Positions 35,341 through 43,801 of a stretch of 64,000 bases of DNA are shown one piece after another. The DNA is from JACNKJ01 sp964440095 (GTDB lineage: Bacteria > Krumholzibacteriota > Krumholzibacteriia > JACNKJ01). Under the pieces are notes generated by a model. The model was given only the letters and a program-made list of their open reading frames with translations, was not told the DNA's origin and made no database searches. The DNA lies in contig CAYTPZ010000007.1 in assembly GCA_964440095.1 (NCBI GenBank), positions 1 to 64,000 of the forward strand. Reading direction: 5' to 3'. Numbering within the stretch: position 1 is the first letter of the stretch; each line of letters opens with the position of its first letter. The position numbers and the translations under genes were made by a program.

Positions 35341-35372
35341 CAAAGAAAAGGGGAGAGCAATGCCCTCCCCTT
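35341..35372 (-). terminator. Intrinsic terminator of the dockerin-like gene
   Basis: Read on the minus strand, AAGGGGAG, a 9-base loop and CTCCCCTT form an 8-bp stem followed by TTCTTTG. It lies about 75 bases after the stop of the dockerin-like gene and before the crotonase gene, separating their transcripts. Confidence 0.75.
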
Positions 35373-35446
35373 CCTGCTCAATGGACTTGTGATTCCGGTT
35401 TAGCCCAAGGGGCCAAGAAACATGCGAGACGTTTCGAAATCAGTCT

Positions 35447-36070
35447 CTAATAGTAGCTACCGAAGACGCCGAAGTCGGCGATGTCGGTGGCTCCGCTTTC
35501 CGCGTAGTCATGGCAGGAATCGAACGTACCCACGCCATTGTAGTCGGTAGCGAATTTCGCGAAGTCAGCGATGGCCACATCCTGGTCACCGTTCAGATCG
35601 GGACTATCCACAGCAACACAAACGGGCAGGCCGTTGTTGATCATGATGTCATAGGCCATGACGTAGAGATCCAGATCGTCGCAGACGATTCCATCACTCA
35701 GGTCACCGCTGACGCCACCGTCAATGGTTCCGGGATTGTCACTGAACTGACTATCACCGTTGGCATCGGTGCCCGCATCGGCCTGGCTGCTCTGACCGCC
35801 GGCGAAAGCGACGTCGGCGTGATAGAGAGTCAGATCGGTGGCGGCGAGGCTAACGGGGTTTCCATTGATATCCAGAATCTGGCAATGGATCGTGTAGTCG
35901 TTAGTACCTTCGATCAGGGTCTCACCGCCGCCGGGAGCGATGGTGAAGCGACCACAGTTGTCAGCCCAGGCGGTGGAGTTGGCGGGATCAGGGATACCGG
36001 CGCCGGCCACCACGACCAGGCCCATGACGAAAAGGGCTGCTAGGGCAAGGGTGGAATTCCTCTTGGCCAT
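35447..36070 (-). CDS. Exported protein with dockerin-like C-terminal repeats
   Basis: A 207-residue secreted protein. AGGAGG seven bases from ATG at 36070 and a signal peptide (about 1-24, VVVAGA) are clear. Residues about 25-135 are an acidic beta-rich domain with two Cys. The tail (about 150-207) has SPDLNGDQDVAIADFAKFATDY followed by a degenerate second unit TDIADFGVFGSYY, an EF-hand-like dockerin-I pattern that binds calcium and, in cellulosomes, cohesins. No cohesin is in the window. The strong promoter at 36230-36259 suggests high expression. Confidence 0.7.
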   Translation of the reverse strand: MAKRNSTLALAALFVMGLVVVAGAGIPDPANSTAWADNCGRFTIAPGGGETLIEGTNDYTIHCQILDINGNPVSLAATDLTLYHADVAFAGGQSSQADAGTDANGDSQFSDNPGTIDGGVSGDLSDGIVCDDLDLYVMAYDIMINNGLPVCVAVDSPDLNGDQDVAIADFAKFATDYNGVGTFDSCHDYAESGATDIADFGVFGSYY

Positions 36071-36229
36071 TCATAACCTCCTGAAGATGGCCGCCCCGAT
36101 GAAATGCTCTTATCTAAGAAGCAGAGGGGCTGAACCGGTCAAGCTAAGGGTGCTTTGCCATTTATGGAAGCAGGGGAACTTCCAAGATCCATGAGCAGGA
36201 AAGCACTGCCCAAGTTTCAAGTGAGCCTA

Positions 36230-36259
36230 ATTATACCCTGAATCCAGAGGGGGGGTCAA
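36230..36259 (-). promoter_or_regulatory. Strong promoter of the dockerin-like gene
   Basis: On the minus strand TTGACC (36259-36254), an 18-base spacer and a perfect TATAAT (36235-36230). It predicts a leader of about 150 bases before the ATG at 36070. A second TTGACT lies just upstream (36277-36272). Confidence 0.75.
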
Positions 36260-36285
36260 CCGGGAAAAGAAAGTCAACTCCGGGT

Positions 36286-36621
36286 TTATAGCTCTTTAGC
36301 GAGCCCTACGACCCTAGATACGGGCACTGTGAAAGCAATCCCCGTTCCACGGCCCTCTAAGGAACCACATATTCCTGGGATCAAGTCCAATAGCTCATCG
36401 GCCTTGGATTGCTCGGCAACCGAGAATACAAGGGAGTGTTCGCTTTGACCACCGGGGAAGAAGTTGCGAAGACCAGCAAATATAGGGATTTCCTCGGTGA
36501 GGATCTGTCCCATGCCGCGGGCGTCCAGTATTGTGGCGCCCGTGATTCCCAGCTCCAGAAAAGCCTCGAGGATTTCCTCGAGTTTGTCGGGATCCAATAC
36601 GATGATGAACAAAAGGACCAT
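36286..36621 (-). CDS. P-II-like small regulatory protein
   Basis: A 111-residue protein with a ferredoxin-like fold. LLFIIVLDPDKLEEILEAFLELGITGATILDARGMG is P-II-like (key part: hydrophobic strand, alpha helix, GATILDARGMG). The region where P-II proteins have the T-loop is short, and GRGTGIAFTVPVSRVVGL resembles the nucleotide-binding B-loop strand. ATG at 36621 was chosen; the GTG at 36633 leaves no room for a ribosome site. No target is known. The ABC transporter starts 185 bases away, divergently, which is suggestive only. Confidence 0.65.
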   Translation of the reverse strand: MVLLFIIVLDPDKLEEILEAFLELGITGATILDARGMGQILTEEIPIFAGLRNFFPGGQSEHSLVFSVAEQSKADELLDLIPGICGSLEGRGTGIAFTVPVSRVVGLAKEL

Positions 36622-36743
36622 GCTGCTAACCACTTTCCGCTTACGACACCCCGCAGTCTTTCAAGTATTGAGGTCCTGCGCAACGGAAAAAAGAGTTTAG
36701 ACGGCTCAGGATTCCCAAAGAGTCTTCTTTGTTCCCAAAGCCG

Positions 36744-36772
36744 TTGACACCAGCCACATACCTACTTAGAGT
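36744..36772 (+). promoter_or_regulatory. Promoter of the ABC transporter operon
   Basis: TTGACA (36744-36749), a 17-base spacer and TAGAGT (36767-36772), about 33 bases upstream of the first permease gene. It matches the form seen at rplM and purA. Confidence 0.6.
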
Positions 36773-36805
36773 TACGCGTTCTTCCCCGTTATACCTCGGA
36801 GTGCC

Positions 36806-37795
36806 ATGAGTCAGGAACTCAGCCCCCAACAACTCAGGCAGAGGATGCTAAGGCGCAAGCGTCTGGACGTTGCCAGCGCACTGCTCTACATCCTGCCCGC
36901 TGCGGCAATAGTCTTCACTTTCCGCCTAGTGCCCATTCTTGCCGCTTTCACATTCAGTTTCTTCGAAATCAAGATGGGCGCCTTGGTGGGCTACGTGGGG
37001 CTCGGCCACTACTTGAAGCTCTTCCAAGATCCGACCTTCTGGCATTCCCTGAGCACCACCCTCTGGTTCGTGCTAGGTACCGTGCCGCCGGCGATCTTTG
37101 CATCGCTCTTCTTTGCCATGCTGCTCAATCAAAAGATACGCGCCCTGGGGCTCTACCGCATGATCTACTTCATTCCGGTGGTGACCAGCATGGTGGCGGT
37201 GGCGGTGATCTGGAAGTGGATCCTGGAGCCAGAGATCGGCATCCTGAACTATCTCTTGGAAGGTTTGGGCGCAGGTCGCATGGGATGGCTCTCAGAAAGT
37301 CGCGGCATTTTCCAGATGATGGCCGGGACCCTCGGCATCAACCTGCCCGACTGGGCGGGCGGCCCGAGCCTGGCTCTCATAAGCTTGGCCCTGGTGAATA
37401 CCTGGAAGGGTCTGGGCTACAACATCGTAATCTTCCTGGCCGGACTGCAAAATATTCCCCAGCAGCAGTACGAGGCGGCACGAATCGACGGTGCCGGCAG
37501 CTGGCAACTCTTCCGTTACGTCACCTGGCCCATGCTCAGTCCGACCACTTTCTACGTCTTCATCATGAGCACCATTGTGAGTTTCCAGACCTTCAGCCTG
37601 GTCTATCTCATGACCTCGCCTCCGGGTGGTCCCGAAGATTCCACCAAGGTTCTGGTCTACTATCTCTTCGACAAGGGATTCACTCCTCCGGCCAGCCTGG
37701 GACGCGCCAGTGCGGTGGCCCTGGTGCTATTCATCATCATCCTCACTTTGACCATTGTGCAGCGGCGTGTGGCCGAGAAGCGCGTGCATTACTAG
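36806..37795 (+). CDS. ABC sugar transporter permease, MalF/UgpA type
   Basis: Inner-membrane permease of a carbohydrate importer, 329 residues, about six membrane helices. The EAA loop that docks the ATPase is seen near residue 225 as EAARIDGAGSWQLFRYVTWPML. It begins an operon of two permeases and a binding protein; the ATP-hydrolysing subunit is absent from the window and is presumably shared. Confidence 0.9.
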   Translation: MSQELSPQQLRQRMLRRKRLDVASALLYILPAAAIVFTFRLVPILAAFTFSFFEIKMGALVGYVGLGHYLKLFQDPTFWHSLSTTLWFVLGTVPPAIFASLFFAMLLNQKIRALGLYRMIYFIPVVTSMVAVAVIWKWILEPEIGILNYLLEGLGAGRMGWLSESRGIFQMMAGTLGINLPDWAGGPSLALISLALVNTWKGLGYNIVIFLAGLQNIPQQQYEAARIDGAGSWQLFRYVTWPMLSPTTFYVFIMSTIVSFQTFSLVYLMTSPPGGPEDSTKVLVYYLFDKGFTPPASLGRASAVALVLFIIILTLTIVQRRVAEKRVHY

Positions 37796-37804
37796 GAGAG
37801 AGCG

Positions 37805-38707
37805 ATGGCAGCAAGAGAAGGCATGATCAGAAGGATAACTGGGAGCACGACCATTCACTTGCTGCTCATTGTATCCAGTCTCACCATGCTGATGCCCTTC
37901 GTGTGGATGCTCGCCACCAGTTTCCGCGACACCATGGAAATCACGCGGGAGCCCTACGGTTTCATCCCGCAGATCTTCGCGCCGGGCTTCGGCGATGTGG
38001 GCACGCCCACCGAGGGGCAGACCCTCAGCATCAGCCGCATTTTCGCCAACTACATCGAAGCCTGGCAGAGCGCGCCCTTCGGCCGCTACTTCCTCAACAC
38101 CATCTTCGTCGCCCTTTCCTGCGTGGTAGGCGTGGTGGTGACCAGCGCGCTGGCGGCCTACGCTTTCGCCCGTATGGAATTCAAAGGCCGCGACATCATC
38201 TTCATGGTCTTCTTGGCCATGATGATGGTGCCCGAGCCGGTCTATCTTGTGCCCAGCTTTATCATCATGGCGAGGCTGCATTGGCTCGACACTTACTACG
38301 CGCTCATTGTTCCCTGGACCGTGAAGGTCTTCTCGATCTTCCTGCTCAGGCAGCACTTCAAGACCATCCCCCAGGATCTCTTCGACGCGGCCACCATCGA
38401 CGGCGCCAGTCGCTTCAAGGTGCTTTGGACCATCGTCATGCCGCTGTCGCGGGCGATTCTGGTGACCATCGTCATCTTCACGATTATCGGAAGCTGGAAT
38501 TCCTTCCTCTGGCCGCTGGTCATGACCCACTCGCCGGAGATGCGGCCCATTCAGATTGGGCTGGCGGCATTCAGCCAGGAAGAGGGGACCGAGTACGGCC
38601 TCATGATGGCGGCCACCACGCTCAGCGTTCTGCCACTACTGATACTCTACTTCTTCGCACAGAAGCAGATCATCTCGTCCATGGCATCCAGCGGTCTCAA
38701 GGAGTGA
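37805..38707 (+). CDS. ABC sugar transporter permease, MalG/UgpE type
   Basis: Second permease subunit, 300 residues with six membrane helices. The EAA loop DAATIDGASRFKVLWTIVMPLS (about 195-216) is typical. The substrate is probably a sugar or oligosaccharide by family. AGGAG precedes ATG, and it lies nine bases after the partner permease. Confidence 0.9.
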   Translation: MAAREGMIRRITGSTTIHLLLIVSSLTMLMPFVWMLATSFRDTMEITREPYGFIPQIFAPGFGDVGTPTEGQTLSISRIFANYIEAWQSAPFGRYFLNTIFVALSCVVGVVVTSALAAYAFARMEFKGRDIIFMVFLAMMMVPEPVYLVPSFIIMARLHWLDTYYALIVPWTVKVFSIFLLRQHFKTIPQDLFDAATIDGASRFKVLWTIVMPLSRAILVTIVIFTIIGSWNSFLWPLVMTHSPEMRPIQIGLAAFSQEEGTEYGLMMAATTLSVLPLLILYFFAQKQIISSMASSGLKE

Positions 38708-38708
38708 G

Positions 38709-39980
38709 ATGAAACGCGCACTGTTCCTCTTGCCGATTCTTGCGATTCTCCTCGGAAGCTGCGCCCCCGGGCCCAGCGAGGACGAGGTCATCTTCTGGCA
38801 TGCCATGGGCCGCTGGGAACCTGCCTTGCTCGAACTGGTGGATGAGTTCAACGAGCTGCATCCCGACATGCCCGTGCGCGCCTACAACATGAGTCGCTAT
38901 CAGGCCCTCAGTCAGAAGATCATCGCGGCGGTGGCGGCGGGACAGCCGCCGACCATCAGCCAGGCTTACGAGGCCTGGACCAACGAGATGCGCGCGGCGG
39001 GTATCATCGAGCGACTGGAAGATAGAGCTCGCGGGGAGGCGGGGCTGAGCGAAAGCGATTGGGAGGATATCCACCAGGTCTATCTGGACGAGTGCCGCGA
39101 CGAGGAGGGCAAGCTCTGGAGCTTCCCCTTTAACAAGAGTGTACGCACGTTATTCATGAACCGCGATTTCTTCCGCAGCAAGGGCTTTGACCCAGATAAG
39201 CCGCCGACCAACTGGGAAGAGTGGAGAGACATGAGCCTGGCCATGACCGCCGACCTGGACGGCGACGGTCGCAATGACCACTGGGGCACCACGGGTCGCA
39301 ACTCGGTAACCATCTTTGGAAATCTTCTGCTTCAAAACGGCGGCGATTTCTTCACTCCCGATGGCAAAAAGAGCAGTATTGCCGAGCCCGAGGGCGTGGA
39401 GGCCATGGAATACATGTGGGAGATGTTCGGCTCGCGAAAAATGGGATACTCCACTTTCGATTACGCCTATCAGAACGAGTTCAAAGCTGGTCGCGTGGGC
39501 ATGATGGAAAGCTCGAGCGTTTCCCTGTCTTTCCTGCGCGGAACCATCAGTTTCGACCTGGGTGTTGCGCCGCTTCCCGGGCGGAAGAAGAACATCGCGC
39601 TGATCCAGGGAACGAACCTGGTCATCTTCAAGAAGGCCACGGAGAAGCAGAAGGCCACGGCTTGGGAGTTCATCAAATTTCTGACCAGCACCGAGAACGC
39701 CACCCGTTGGTCCCTGGCCTCGGGCTACGCACCGCTTCGCAAGAGCTGCATGGAACAGCCCAGCATGCGCGCACTTCTGGATGAGGTGCCGGGCCTGGAA
39801 GCATCCTACGAGCAGCTTCTCACCGCGCGAAGCGAGCCGAGTAATGCCGCATGGTTCGCCGGGCGGAAGTATCTTGAAGAGGGAGCCATCCAGCGCGTCA
39901 TGCGTGGAAAGGCCGACCCGGGCGAAGCCCTCAGGATAACCGCTAAGAAAATCGACAACGAAATAGAGTCGGGATTCTAG
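38709..39980 (+). CDS. ABC transporter sugar-binding lipoprotein
   Basis: Extracellular solute-binding protein of family 1, 423 residues. Lipobox LLGSC at about residues 14-18. The mature part has IIFWHAMG-like N-terminus and FNELHPDM. TADLDGDGRNDHWG is a characteristic Asp-rich loop of oligosaccharide-binding members, and AWEFIKFLTS is a family motif. It starts one base after the second permease gene, behind AAGGAG. It delivers substrate to the two upstream permeases. Confidence 0.9.
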   Translation: MKRALFLLPILAILLGSCAPGPSEDEVIFWHAMGRWEPALLELVDEFNELHPDMPVRAYNMSRYQALSQKIIAAVAAGQPPTISQAYEAWTNEMRAAGIIERLEDRARGEAGLSESDWEDIHQVYLDECRDEEGKLWSFPFNKSVRTLFMNRDFFRSKGFDPDKPPTNWEEWRDMSLAMTADLDGDGRNDHWGTTGRNSVTIFGNLLLQNGGDFFTPDGKKSSIAEPEGVEAMEYMWEMFGSRKMGYSTFDYAYQNEFKAGRVGMMESSSVSLSFLRGTISFDLGVAPLPGRKKNIALIQGTNLVIFKKATEKQKATAWEFIKFLTSTENATRWSLASGYAPLRKSCMEQPSMRALLDEVPGLEASYEQLLTARSEPSNAAWFAGRKYLEEGAIQRVMRGKADPGEALRITAKKIDNEIESGF

Positions 39981-40058
39981 AACTGTCGGCCATTGACTCA
40001 TGGCCTTGCCCTAAGTTCTCACCTTCATCGCTAACAGCCAATCGCAAATGGAGTAGTC

Positions 40059-41303
40059 ATGTCCCTCAGTTTCGAAGAAAAACTTGACCGTTACGCCGAA
40101 CTCACCGTGAAGGTGGGTGTGGGTCTGCAAGAGGGACAGCGTCTCATGTTGCGTGGAGCCGTGGACGCGGCGCCACTGGTTAGACGGGTGGTTGAGAAGG
40201 CCTATCAGGCCGGCGCCAGTGTGGTGGAGGTGCTATGGGACGATGAGGCCAACGCTCTGGCCCGTTTTCAATACGCTGCACCCGAAACCTTCGATGCCAT
40301 TCCCACCGCTACGGCCGACGCCTTGCTCAAAGGTGGCGAAGCCGGCGATGCGCTGCTGGCCATTCGCGCCAGTGATCCCGATTTGCTGTCGGGTCAAAAT
40401 CCTGATATCGTGACCAAGGTTCAGCGCATGAACATGGAGTACATGCAGCCCTTCTCCCGGCGAATCACAGGCAAGGAAATCAACTGGTCCATCGCCGCGG
40501 CGCCAGTGCCTGCCTGGGCACTGAAGGTCTTCCCGGATCTTACACCTGAAGATGCGGTGGCCAAACTCTGGGAAACCATCTTTCGTATTTGCCGCGTGGA
40601 TCAGGATGATCCTGTGGCCGCCTGGACTCAACACCTGGACAAGTTGGCTTCCTGGCGCGTCCATTTGGATGCCAAAGCCTACCGTGAATTGCGTTACAAA
40701 GCTCCAGGCACCGACCTGGTTCTTGGCATGCCGGACAATCAGTATTGGATGGGTGGGCGCAGCGTTTCCAGTCGGAACAACATCGATTTCGTGGCCAACA
40801 TGCCCACCGAGGAAGTGTTCAGCGCGCCCCACCGTGAAAAAGCAGAAGGTGTGGTCACGGCCTCCAAGCCGCTGAGCTATGCGGGCACGCTTATCGATGA
40901 TTTCAGCCTTACCTTCGAAGGCGGCCGAGTGGTCGATGTGAAGGCCGGCTCTGGCGAGGCCATTCTCAAGAAGCTCATCGAAACCGACGAAGGTGCTTCG
41001 CGTTTAGGCGAGGTGGCATTGGTGCCGCACAGTTCACCTATTAGCGCATCGGGTATTCTGTTCTACAACACACTCTTCGACGAGAACGCCTCCTGCCACT
41101 TGGCCGTGGGCAAGGCCTACCGCCCATGCATCGTGGACGGCGTGAAGATGAGCGACGAGGAGTTCAAGGCCGCAGGCGGCAATGATAGTCTGACCCACGT
41201 GGACTTCATGATCGGCTCGGAAAAAATGGACATCGACGGCGTTACCGATAGTGGCGAGGTAGAAGCCATCATGCGCGCCGGCGAGTTCGCCTTTGGTGAT
41301 TAA
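40059..41303 (+). CDS. Aminopeptidase, M29 family
   Basis: Cytoplasmic metalloaminopeptidase (AmpS/AmpT/PepS family), 414 residues as usual. The two-metal ligands are all visible: Glu252 (MPTEEVF), Glu318 (LGEVALVPH), His347 (ASCHLAVG), and His380 with Asp382 (HVDFMIGSEKMDIDG). These are spaced as in Staphylococcus AmpS. GGAG precedes ATG. It is probably cotranscribed with the YjbQ gene three bases downstream. Confidence 0.93.
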   Translation: MSLSFEEKLDRYAELTVKVGVGLQEGQRLMLRGAVDAAPLVRRVVEKAYQAGASVVEVLWDDEANALARFQYAAPETFDAIPTATADALLKGGEAGDALLAIRASDPDLLSGQNPDIVTKVQRMNMEYMQPFSRRITGKEINWSIAAAPVPAWALKVFPDLTPEDAVAKLWETIFRICRVDQDDPVAAWTQHLDKLASWRVHLDAKAYRELRYKAPGTDLVLGMPDNQYWMGGRSVSSRNNIDFVANMPTEEVFSAPHREKAEGVVTASKPLSYAGTLIDDFSLTFEGGRVVDVKAGSGEAILKKLIETDEGASRLGEVALVPHSSPISASGILFYNTLFDENASCHLAVGKAYRPCIVDGVKMSDEEFKAAGGNDSLTHVDFMIGSEKMDIDGVTDSGEVEAIMRAGEFAFGD

Positions 41304-41305
41304 CC

Positions 41306-41725
41306 ATGAATAGCTATCGCAAAGAACTCTGGTTCAGCACAGGCGCGCGCCGCGAATTGATAAACATCACGCCTGATGTCGAAACCTGCTTGGCTGAAAG
41401 CGGAATTCGCGAAGGACTCTGCCTGGTGAACGCCATGCACATTACTTCGAGTGTGTTCATTAATGACGACGAGCAGGGTCTGCATGCCGACTATGAAGAT
41501 TGGCTCGAAACTCTAGCGCCTGAGAAACCGTACAGCCGCTATCGTCACAATAACACCGGCGAGGACAACGGCGACGCGCATCTCAAGCGCACGATCATGG
41601 GGCGTGAAGTGCTTGTGGCCGTGACGGATGGGCGTCTGGATTTCGGGCCCTGGGAGCAGATCTTCTACGGTGAGTTCGACGGGCTTCGGCGCAAACGAGT
41701 ATTGGTGAAAATTATCGGAGAGTAG
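41306..41725 (+). CDS. YjbQ-family protein (UPF0047)
   Basis: A 139-residue member of the widely conserved YjbQ/UPF0047 family. Some members complement loss of thiamine phosphate synthase, though the physiological role is unsure. The conserved core is present: GLCLVNAMHITSSVFIND (about 38-55), RHNNTGEDNGDAHLKR and GRLDFGPWEQIFYGEFDG. It lies directly between M29 aminopeptidase and a DUF418 gene. Confidence 0.9.
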   Translation: MNSYRKELWFSTGARRELINITPDVETCLAESGIREGLCLVNAMHITSSVFINDDEQGLHADYEDWLETLAPEKPYSRYRHNNTGEDNGDAHLKRTIMGREVLVAVTDGRLDFGPWEQIFYGEFDGLRRKRVLVKIIGE

Positions 41726-42952
41726 ATGGATTCCTCACAGAATCGAATTGTCGCCGTGGATTTGCTCCGCGGCTTTGCTTTGCTCGGTATCCTGGTGATG
41801 AATATCAGCAGTTTCGCATTGCCCACGGGCTCCTACTACAATCCGCTTGCCTACGAGCCCACGATTCTCAATCGAGTGGTGCACGGAGTGAGTCACGTTC
41901 TGGCCGACCAAAAGATGATGGCCCTATTCTCCATGCTGTTTGGCGCCAGTATGATCCTTCTCATGCAGAAAACCGAGGTAGCCGGTCGCAAATTCGGCGG
42001 GCTTCACTATGCCCGCACGGGCTGGCTCTTGTTATTCGGAATCTTGCATTTTGTTTTCTTCTGGGAGGGAGACATCCTTGCCCTCTACGCACTTTGCGGA
42101 TTTCTACTTTTCCTCTTCAGGCGCCTTCCGGCCTGGGCCGGGATCTGCTTGGGCATTCTAGTATTCCTCGCGCCCCTTACCTGGGCGCCATCTCTGCGAG
42201 TTAGCCTGGCTGAACTCGACGAGGCCAATGTACATGGCGTGGAGAAATGGTGGGCGCCTCCGCAAGAAGTCATCGAAGAGGATATCGCAATCTATCGAGG
42301 GAACTATGTCGATCAGATTGCACATCGATTCGATGAGCCCAGTGACAGTGAAGGTGATAGTGAGATCAGCGAGTGGCCTGCCGCCACACTGGCCATTGAG
42401 GCTTTTTGCCGCGCCCTGGGTATGATGCTGGCGGGTATGGGGCTTTATCGGGCAGGTGTTCTTTCAGGGCAGCGCAGTGCTTCCTTCTATCGGCGTGTGC
42501 TAGCCATCACCCTTCCTCTGGGTCTTGTGACTAGCTCCTATGGTCTTTGGAAGTACTATCAGTGCGACTATGCCTTCCCCTGGTCGCTTAGTCTCGGGCG
42601 GACGCCCAATTACATTGCTACGGTTTTCCTGGCTGGTGCCTATCTGTCCATGATCATGCTCTGGAGCAAGAGCTCCCAGCTCATGAATCTGAAGACACGA
42701 TTGTCCAGCGTTGGACGTATGGCGCTCAGCAATTACATCGGGCAGACCGTCTTGGCTACCTTGATATTCTACGGATGGGGGCTGGGACTCTACGGGCGAC
42801 TCAATCGTCTCGAGCTTGTAGGTGTGGTGCTAGTTATTTGGACCCTTCAGCTAATAATCTCCCCCTGGTGGCTCTCGCATTTCCGCTATGGACCCCTGGA
42901 GTGGTTCTGGCGGACCATGAGCCATTGGAAGCGGCAACACATGCGGCACTGA
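41726..42952 (+). CDS. DUF418-family membrane protein
   Basis: Polytopic membrane protein of 408 residues, with about nine to ten helices. The N-terminal RIVAVDLLRGFALLGILVMN and the C-terminal GRMALSNYIGQTVLATLIFYGWGLG block with GPLEWFWR are DUF418/YeiB hallmarks. The family is thought to be transporter- or acyltransferase-like with no proven function. The ATG abuts the YjbQ stop, so it is translationally linked. Confidence 0.88.
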   Translation: MDSSQNRIVAVDLLRGFALLGILVMNISSFALPTGSYYNPLAYEPTILNRVVHGVSHVLADQKMMALFSMLFGASMILLMQKTEVAGRKFGGLHYARTGWLLLFGILHFVFFWEGDILALYALCGFLLFLFRRLPAWAGICLGILVFLAPLTWAPSLRVSLAELDEANVHGVEKWWAPPQEVIEEDIAIYRGNYVDQIAHRFDEPSDSEGDSEISEWPAATLAIEAFCRALGMMLAGMGLYRAGVLSGQRSASFYRRVLAITLPLGLVTSSYGLWKYYQCDYAFPWSLSLGRTPNYIATVFLAGAYLSMIMLWSKSSQLMNLKTRLSSVGRMALSNYIGQTVLATLIFYGWGLGLYGRLNRLELVGVVLVIWTLQLIISPWWLSHFRYGPLEWFWRTMSHWKRQHMRH

Positions 42953-42985
42953 TCGGCACACCTCTTGCCATAAGCCAAGCCTCCC

Positions 42986-43006
42986 CGGATTCCTCCCACG
43001 AATCCG
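42986..43006 (+). terminator. Small hairpin between DUF418 and lamin-tail genes
   Basis: CGGATTC and GAATCCG pair with a 7-base loop. There is no T-run, so termination is uncertain; it may instead shield the following ribosome site (GGAGGT, 43011-43016). Confidence 0.4.
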
Positions 43007-43021
43007 ACACGGAGGTATTCC

Positions 43022-43681
43022 ATGCTGAAATCCGCCCGCAAGGGCCTGTATCCCCTGTTCTATACATCCCTCCTCATCTTGTTTTCCCTTCCCTCGGGCA
43101 GCTTTGCCGATGTGGTTATCACCGAACTGCTCGCCTCACCCGGTAGCGACTGGTCGGGGGACGGCACCATTGACTGGCGTGACGACGAGTGGGTGGAGAT
43201 TGCCAATCGTGGCGACAGTGCCGTGGACCTCATTGACTACTGGGTTTCCGACGAGCTGGACGACTCGCCTATTCGCTATCGATTCAATGGCACTCTGGAG
43301 CCGGGGGAGGCGATTTTCGTCACGGGTCAGGAGGCGCGCGCCTGGCAACTTGAAATGGGACTGGGAGGCGCGGGCCTCAGTTTGCGCAACACCAGCGGCG
43401 AAGTTGTGCTCTATCAGGACATTGGTGATTCAGTGGCGCTGGCCGATGTGATCGCCTACGAAACCTATCAAGTTGACTACGAACGCGCGCTGGGGCGTCA
43501 TCCCCTCGATAGCGATTCCTGGATGCTCTTTGACGGCCTCAATCTGTATCACGGTAGCCAAGAACCTGGATCCACGGGATGCTTGCCCTCGCCAGGCCTG
43601 ATTAACGACTGCGGCGACGTGAGCACCACCGATTTGGATTGGGGCAATCTGAAAGGGCTCTACGGACTACCGGATTCTTGA
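43022..43681 (+). CDS. Exported lamin-tail-domain protein
   Basis: A 219-residue secreted protein. Signal peptide (about 1-29, cleavage after SFA). A lamin-tail (LTD) beta-sandwich at about 30-160 begins VVITELLASPG and has WVEIANRGDSAVDL and an LEPGEAIFVTG strand. GGAGGT precedes the ATG. The short tail ends DLDWGNLKGLYGL, reminiscent of dockerin or sorting tails but too short to classify. LTD domains occur in surface proteins and nucleases of this superphylum; no nuclease is attached here. Confidence 0.75.
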   Translation: MLKSARKGLYPLFYTSLLILFSLPSGSFADVVITELLASPGSDWSGDGTIDWRDDEWVEIANRGDSAVDLIDYWVSDELDDSPIRYRFNGTLEPGEAIFVTGQEARAWQLEMGLGGAGLSLRNTSGEVVLYQDIGDSVALADVIAYETYQVDYERALGRHPLDSDSWMLFDGLNLYHGSQEPGSTGCLPSPGLINDCGDVSTTDLDWGNLKGLYGLPDS

Positions 43682-43686
43682 TTGCG

Positions 43687-43707
43687 GGGGAAAGCTAGTC
43701 TTTCCCC
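43687..43707 (+). terminator. Hairpin after the lamin-tail gene
   Basis: GGGGAAAG and CTTTCCCC pair perfectly over 8 bp with a 5-base loop, starting six bases after the stop codon. No clean T-run follows. Confidence 0.55.
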
Positions 43708-43724
43708 ATCCGATGGCAATGCAG

Positions 43725-43752
43725 GCGGCACCGTACCCGGGTACGGTGCCGC
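43725..43752. repeat. 28-bp perfect palindrome next to the meaB promoter
   Basis: GCGGCACCGTACCC and GGGTACGGTGCCGC are perfect reverse complements without a spacer. It ends exactly where the -35 of the candidate meaB promoter begins (43753). It could be a terminator stem or a protein-binding operator. Confidence 0.85.
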
Positions 43753-43781
43753 TTTACATGCAGCCTCCCGCATGCTAGCTT
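43753..43781 (+). promoter_or_regulatory. Candidate promoter of the meaB operon
   Basis: TTTACA (43753-43758), a 17-base spacer and TAGCTT (43776-43781) with an extended TGC. It places a start of transcription about 15 bases ahead of the meaB TTG and is directly adjacent to the palindrome. Confidence 0.5.
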
Positions 43782-43801
43782 CTCCGCATGCGAGGTAAGT
43801 C

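Noticed and set aside
37216..38712. A long open frame (498 codons) on the plus strand across both permease genes
   Set aside because: It is in another frame than the two clear permeases, is full of Arg, His, Gly and Pro from GC-rich shadow codons, and has no recognisable domain or ribosome site.
40012..40017. A promoter for the M29 aminopeptidase from TTGACT (39993) and TAAGTT (40012)
   Set aside because: The spacer would be only 13 bases.
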